A DNA stretch of 64,000 nt from Styela clava (taxonomy: Eukaryota; Chordata; Ascidiacea; Stolidobranchia; Styelidae): assembly GCF_964204865.1 (NCBI RefSeq), contig NC_135250.1, forward strand, positions 1,178,001-1,242,000, read 5' to 3'. A program made the position numbers and the translations under genes. Positions 61,801 through 64,000 of the stretch are shown here, piece by piece (positions within the stretch are counted from its first letter, which is position 1; each line of letters begins with the position of its first letter). Under the pieces are notes generated by a model, which worked only from the letters and a program-made list of their open reading frames with translations, was not told where the DNA came from and ran no database searches.

Positions 61801-62764
61801 GCCTGAAAGTGCTATATGATTACATTGTTGTTTTAATAACTTGATAAACCTCTTCGTGGTCACCTCAAACTATGTAATTTGTTACATACGAATGCTGTGT
61901 TAGATCGTGAAATACTCTTCATTAAAAATAAATTGTGAAACTAAGCAAAGACAGATATAGCGGCTACTATTCATAAAGTCTTGAAATTGAAAAGGGAACT
62001 TCTTGATACCATATTGTTTTGGCCCTCACAGATGTATTGAATGAAGTAAAAATACTTAAACAATTACTGATTAAAAAACAACAAACCTGGTTAATAAGAT
62101 ATATTGAGAACTTACTTCATAACAGATTAAAATTGTAAAGCGGCTTCAGGGACACCCTACCCCGTACATTTGGCTGTTCAACTCCAAATAAACAATGGAG
62201 TTGATCAATAATAATTCAATTACCATTAATTATTGATTATCGAGAACAGCTTGACATAGGAGTAAAGTTAATTACTATTATTTAATTAATGAGCGAACCA
62301 ATTAACATATGTCAGACAGATTGTAGCTACTAGTTCTCGTACTTTGTGGAATTTTCGTAGATGAATCATTTATGCAATTTTATTTGGACAAAAATATTTT
62401 ATACTAATTTCACAAAACTCTAAGCTTTTCATTAAGATTAGCCAGCCCGTTGTTTTGGATACATGGACTTGGTTGCTTAGTTTTGTAGATGGTTTCTTTC
62501 CGTGAGATAACTATAAAAACCCTATCATATTACTATAAAGCATTTGTCTTTAACAGGCAGCCCAGATTGTCTTCCTATATGGAGCCATAACTACTACAAC
62601 ATTATCAACCGTTTCAAAGACACAATCGTTGCTCAATTCTTCGGCCACACTCATTGGGATCAGTTGGAAATTTTCTATGATGAAAAGACCAAGTCCGTTC
62701 CCACTAATATGGCTTACGTTGCTCCGAGCATAACAACATATCCGAATATGCATCCTGGATACAG
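58898..62764 (+). CDS. SMPD1: Acid sphingomyelinase (SMPD1-like), 3' part outside the window
   Basis: Exons 58898-59308, 60079-60949 and 62557-62764 join in frame (phases 0 and 1; the last ends in phase 2), giving 496 complete codons. A signal peptide (first about 25 residues) precedes a saposin-B domain with CSACKLTLEYALW and later FVESACKRL and VCDGIV. The metallophosphatase domain shows all metal ligands of the family: SDIHMD (Asp207, His209), GDLPAH (Asp277, His281), GNHE (Asn317, His318), HILGHIPPG (His420, His424) and GHTH (His458, His460). The family hydrolyses sphingomyelin to ceramide and phosphocholine in lysosomes or after secretion, using zinc. The saposin domain separates it from SMPDL3 proteins. 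The remaining C-terminal region, roughly 130-150 residues in relatives, must lie beyond 64000, since no further exon was found. Confidence 0.92.
59798..60020. mobile_element. Inverted-repeat MITE, copy 7, with 7-bp target duplication
   Basis: The element proper is 59805-60013 (GGTACTCCCGTAG ... CTTCTGGAGCGCCA), flanked by AATAAGT on both sides (59798-59804 and 60014-60020). The left part has CTGGTTAGGGTTAGGC. The right part matches copy 8 at 43815 inverted. It lies in the first intron of the sphingomyelinase gene. Confidence 0.85.
61344..61425 (-). mobile_element. Inverted SINE fragment
   Basis: Read on the minus strand, GGGATTGCTGGACTATTCGC and GTGGTTTACATAACC match the body of the SINE at 51054-51400, and CGTTCGAATCCGGTGGG resembles its B box. 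It lies in the second intron of the sphingomyelinase gene. Confidence 0.6.
61475..61585. repeat. 48-bp tandem repeat, two full copies and a partial
   Basis: ATGGAAATTTGCATCTACAG followed by ATATTTGAACCCATACTAAC recurs with a period of 48 bases (61475, 61523), with a shortened third start at about 61571. Confidence 0.85.
62000..62160. repeat. Dispersed repeat, copy B
   Basis: ACCATATTGTTTTGGCCCTC, ACAAACCTGGTTAATAAGAT, TATTGAGAACTTACTTCATA and GGACACCCT align with copy A at 5116-5270. Intronic in the sphingomyelinase gene. Confidence 0.7.
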
Positions 62765-64000
62765 GTATGGGCATTGAAACTTGATAATATGATTATTTCG
62801 ATTCCATAATCAGCATAACAAATGACAGAATAATTGATAAAAATAAATAACAACTGATAACGAAATCAGGACATTATAGGGTTCCATGAAATCTTGAAAG
62901 CATTTAAAATTGCAAAGGGAATTTATCGATACCATATATTGTTTTGGCCTTCACAGATATTAAATGAAGTAAAAATACTTCAAAATACTAACTGATTTCA
63001 TAATCATAAGAATTGTAAAGAGACTTTATGGACACTCAATCAAAAACCTATATTATTATTATTCTTTTGTATAATAATAAGGAGATGGGTGTATGAACTT
63101 GAAGTCAGTCTTTATATACGATCAGACTGAAATGTCTTAACAAGGATTGGTGTTGTCTTTGTCAGAAAAATGAATTGATTGATTACCTGACATTTCAAAA
63201 TTACTTGAACAGATACCAGCAATACCTAAGGAAATTCCCTACTTTCTATTTTTTAAAACTGGTGTCACCAAAGATTCGTATTATACAAAATTCAAAAATT
63301 AGTGGGTCCTGATTTTTCCCAAAAAGATATTTCACAATGCCCCTAAATATATTTTAGATTTTTAGTATCTGTAACTTTGAGGTTAATAAAGAGTCAACAG
63401 AAAAAGCAATTAAGACAGCGTAATTCACATTGTTATTATTTTGATGTCGCAGTTCTTTTCGTATATTGTTAAGCACAGATATGTGCAAATGATACAATAA
63501 CATCTAAAACTATTATTAGGAGTTATGTAATAAATAGAAACCTTTAAATGGGCCAGTGCTACAAAATAAAGAGTCGCTTGGTTCGCAGTTCGTTGGTTGA
63601 ATAGCCCTGCTTCAGAATACAATTTTGGTTAGAGGGAAGTTTCTGCCCCCAGAAAATGCGTTATGGCCCCTCGTGAGGGCCCATTCAGGAAAATTCGACT
63701 TGGCTATTCAAGATCTGTTGGTGTGAGTGGGTTTTTCATACAGTATTTTGAAACAGAATTTAAATATTAAAGTAAGGATGTCTTAAAACTAGGGGGACCA
63801 TTGCTAACAGGAAACACTAGCAATTTATTTTTATCAGCCTGGGGTTAGGTTGAAACTCAGTCAATTGTGCATGGGATTTAACTTTTTATCTATTACTTTA
63901 AATTGCTTTCGAAAATTTTGTTTTAAAATTGTACGTTGGAAATGCAGCGAGTGCGTAATTGTGACGACTGTTTCAAAAAGGAATAGGAATTTCCGGATTT
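62765..64000. other. Intron of the sphingomyelinase gene running off the window
   Basis: After the donor GTATGG at 62765 no exon in the required phase was recognised. The segment 62918-63040 is dispersed repeat copy C (ACCATATATTGTTTTGGCCT ... GGACACTCAATC). Confidence 0.6.

Noticed and set aside
1-64000. CRISPR arrays, bacterial operons, viral replication genes
   Set aside because: No regularly spaced repeats, no prokaryotic gene layout, and no viral protein features were seen.

Overview
This is animal nuclear DNA. It is AT-rich, its genes are split into many short exons with GT-AG introns, and the gene products are secreted or membrane proteins of metazoan type (phospholipase B, LDL-receptor class A, CUB, sushi/CCP and acid sphingomyelinase families). 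I favour an invertebrate chordate, perhaps an ascidian tunicate. The reasons are the domain repertoire and the strong splice acceptors just upstream of several start codons, which would fit spliced-leader trans-splicing. Neither point is proof. No bacterial or organellar features are visible.

Five gene models are supported. (1) 2.4-10.9 kb, plus strand: a 14-exon, single-domain, membrane-anchored phospholipase B (PLB1 type), complete. (2) 12.4-25.6 kb, minus strand: a receptor-like protein with 13 LDLa modules, a Thr-rich insert and a C-terminal hydrophobic tail (GPI or single-pass). Every exon junction is in phase except the first, which needs a small extra exon. (3) 28.0-33.7 kb, minus: a secreted CUB-CCP-CCP protein ending in an eight-cysteine module. 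(4) 42.4-46.7 kb, minus: a smaller secreted protein with a Lys/Ile and Thr/Pro-rich middle, ending in the same eight-cysteine module. Its signal exon (52 bp), first module exon (84 bp) and last exon (74 bp) match gene 3 exactly in length and phase. (5) 58.9 kb to beyond the window end, plus: acid sphingomyelinase (SMPD1 type), with the saposin-B domain and most of the metallophosphatase domain; the C-terminus lies outside the window.

The rest is introns and repeat-rich intergenic DNA. There are eight copies of one inverted-repeat MITE family, five of them in introns. Many non-autonomous hAT-like elements start with CAG(T/G)GG; two lie head to tail between three copies of one 8-bp target site. 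There is also a Tigger-like MITE, a tRNA-derived SINE with fragments, an array of divergent tandem repeats at 34.2-35.4 kb, and a decayed THAP-domain exon at 50.6 kb.

The candidate for something undescribed is the eight-cysteine module shared by genes 3 and 4. I cannot assign it to a known family. It has been attached to a CUB-sushi front end in one gene and to a mucin-like stalk in the other.
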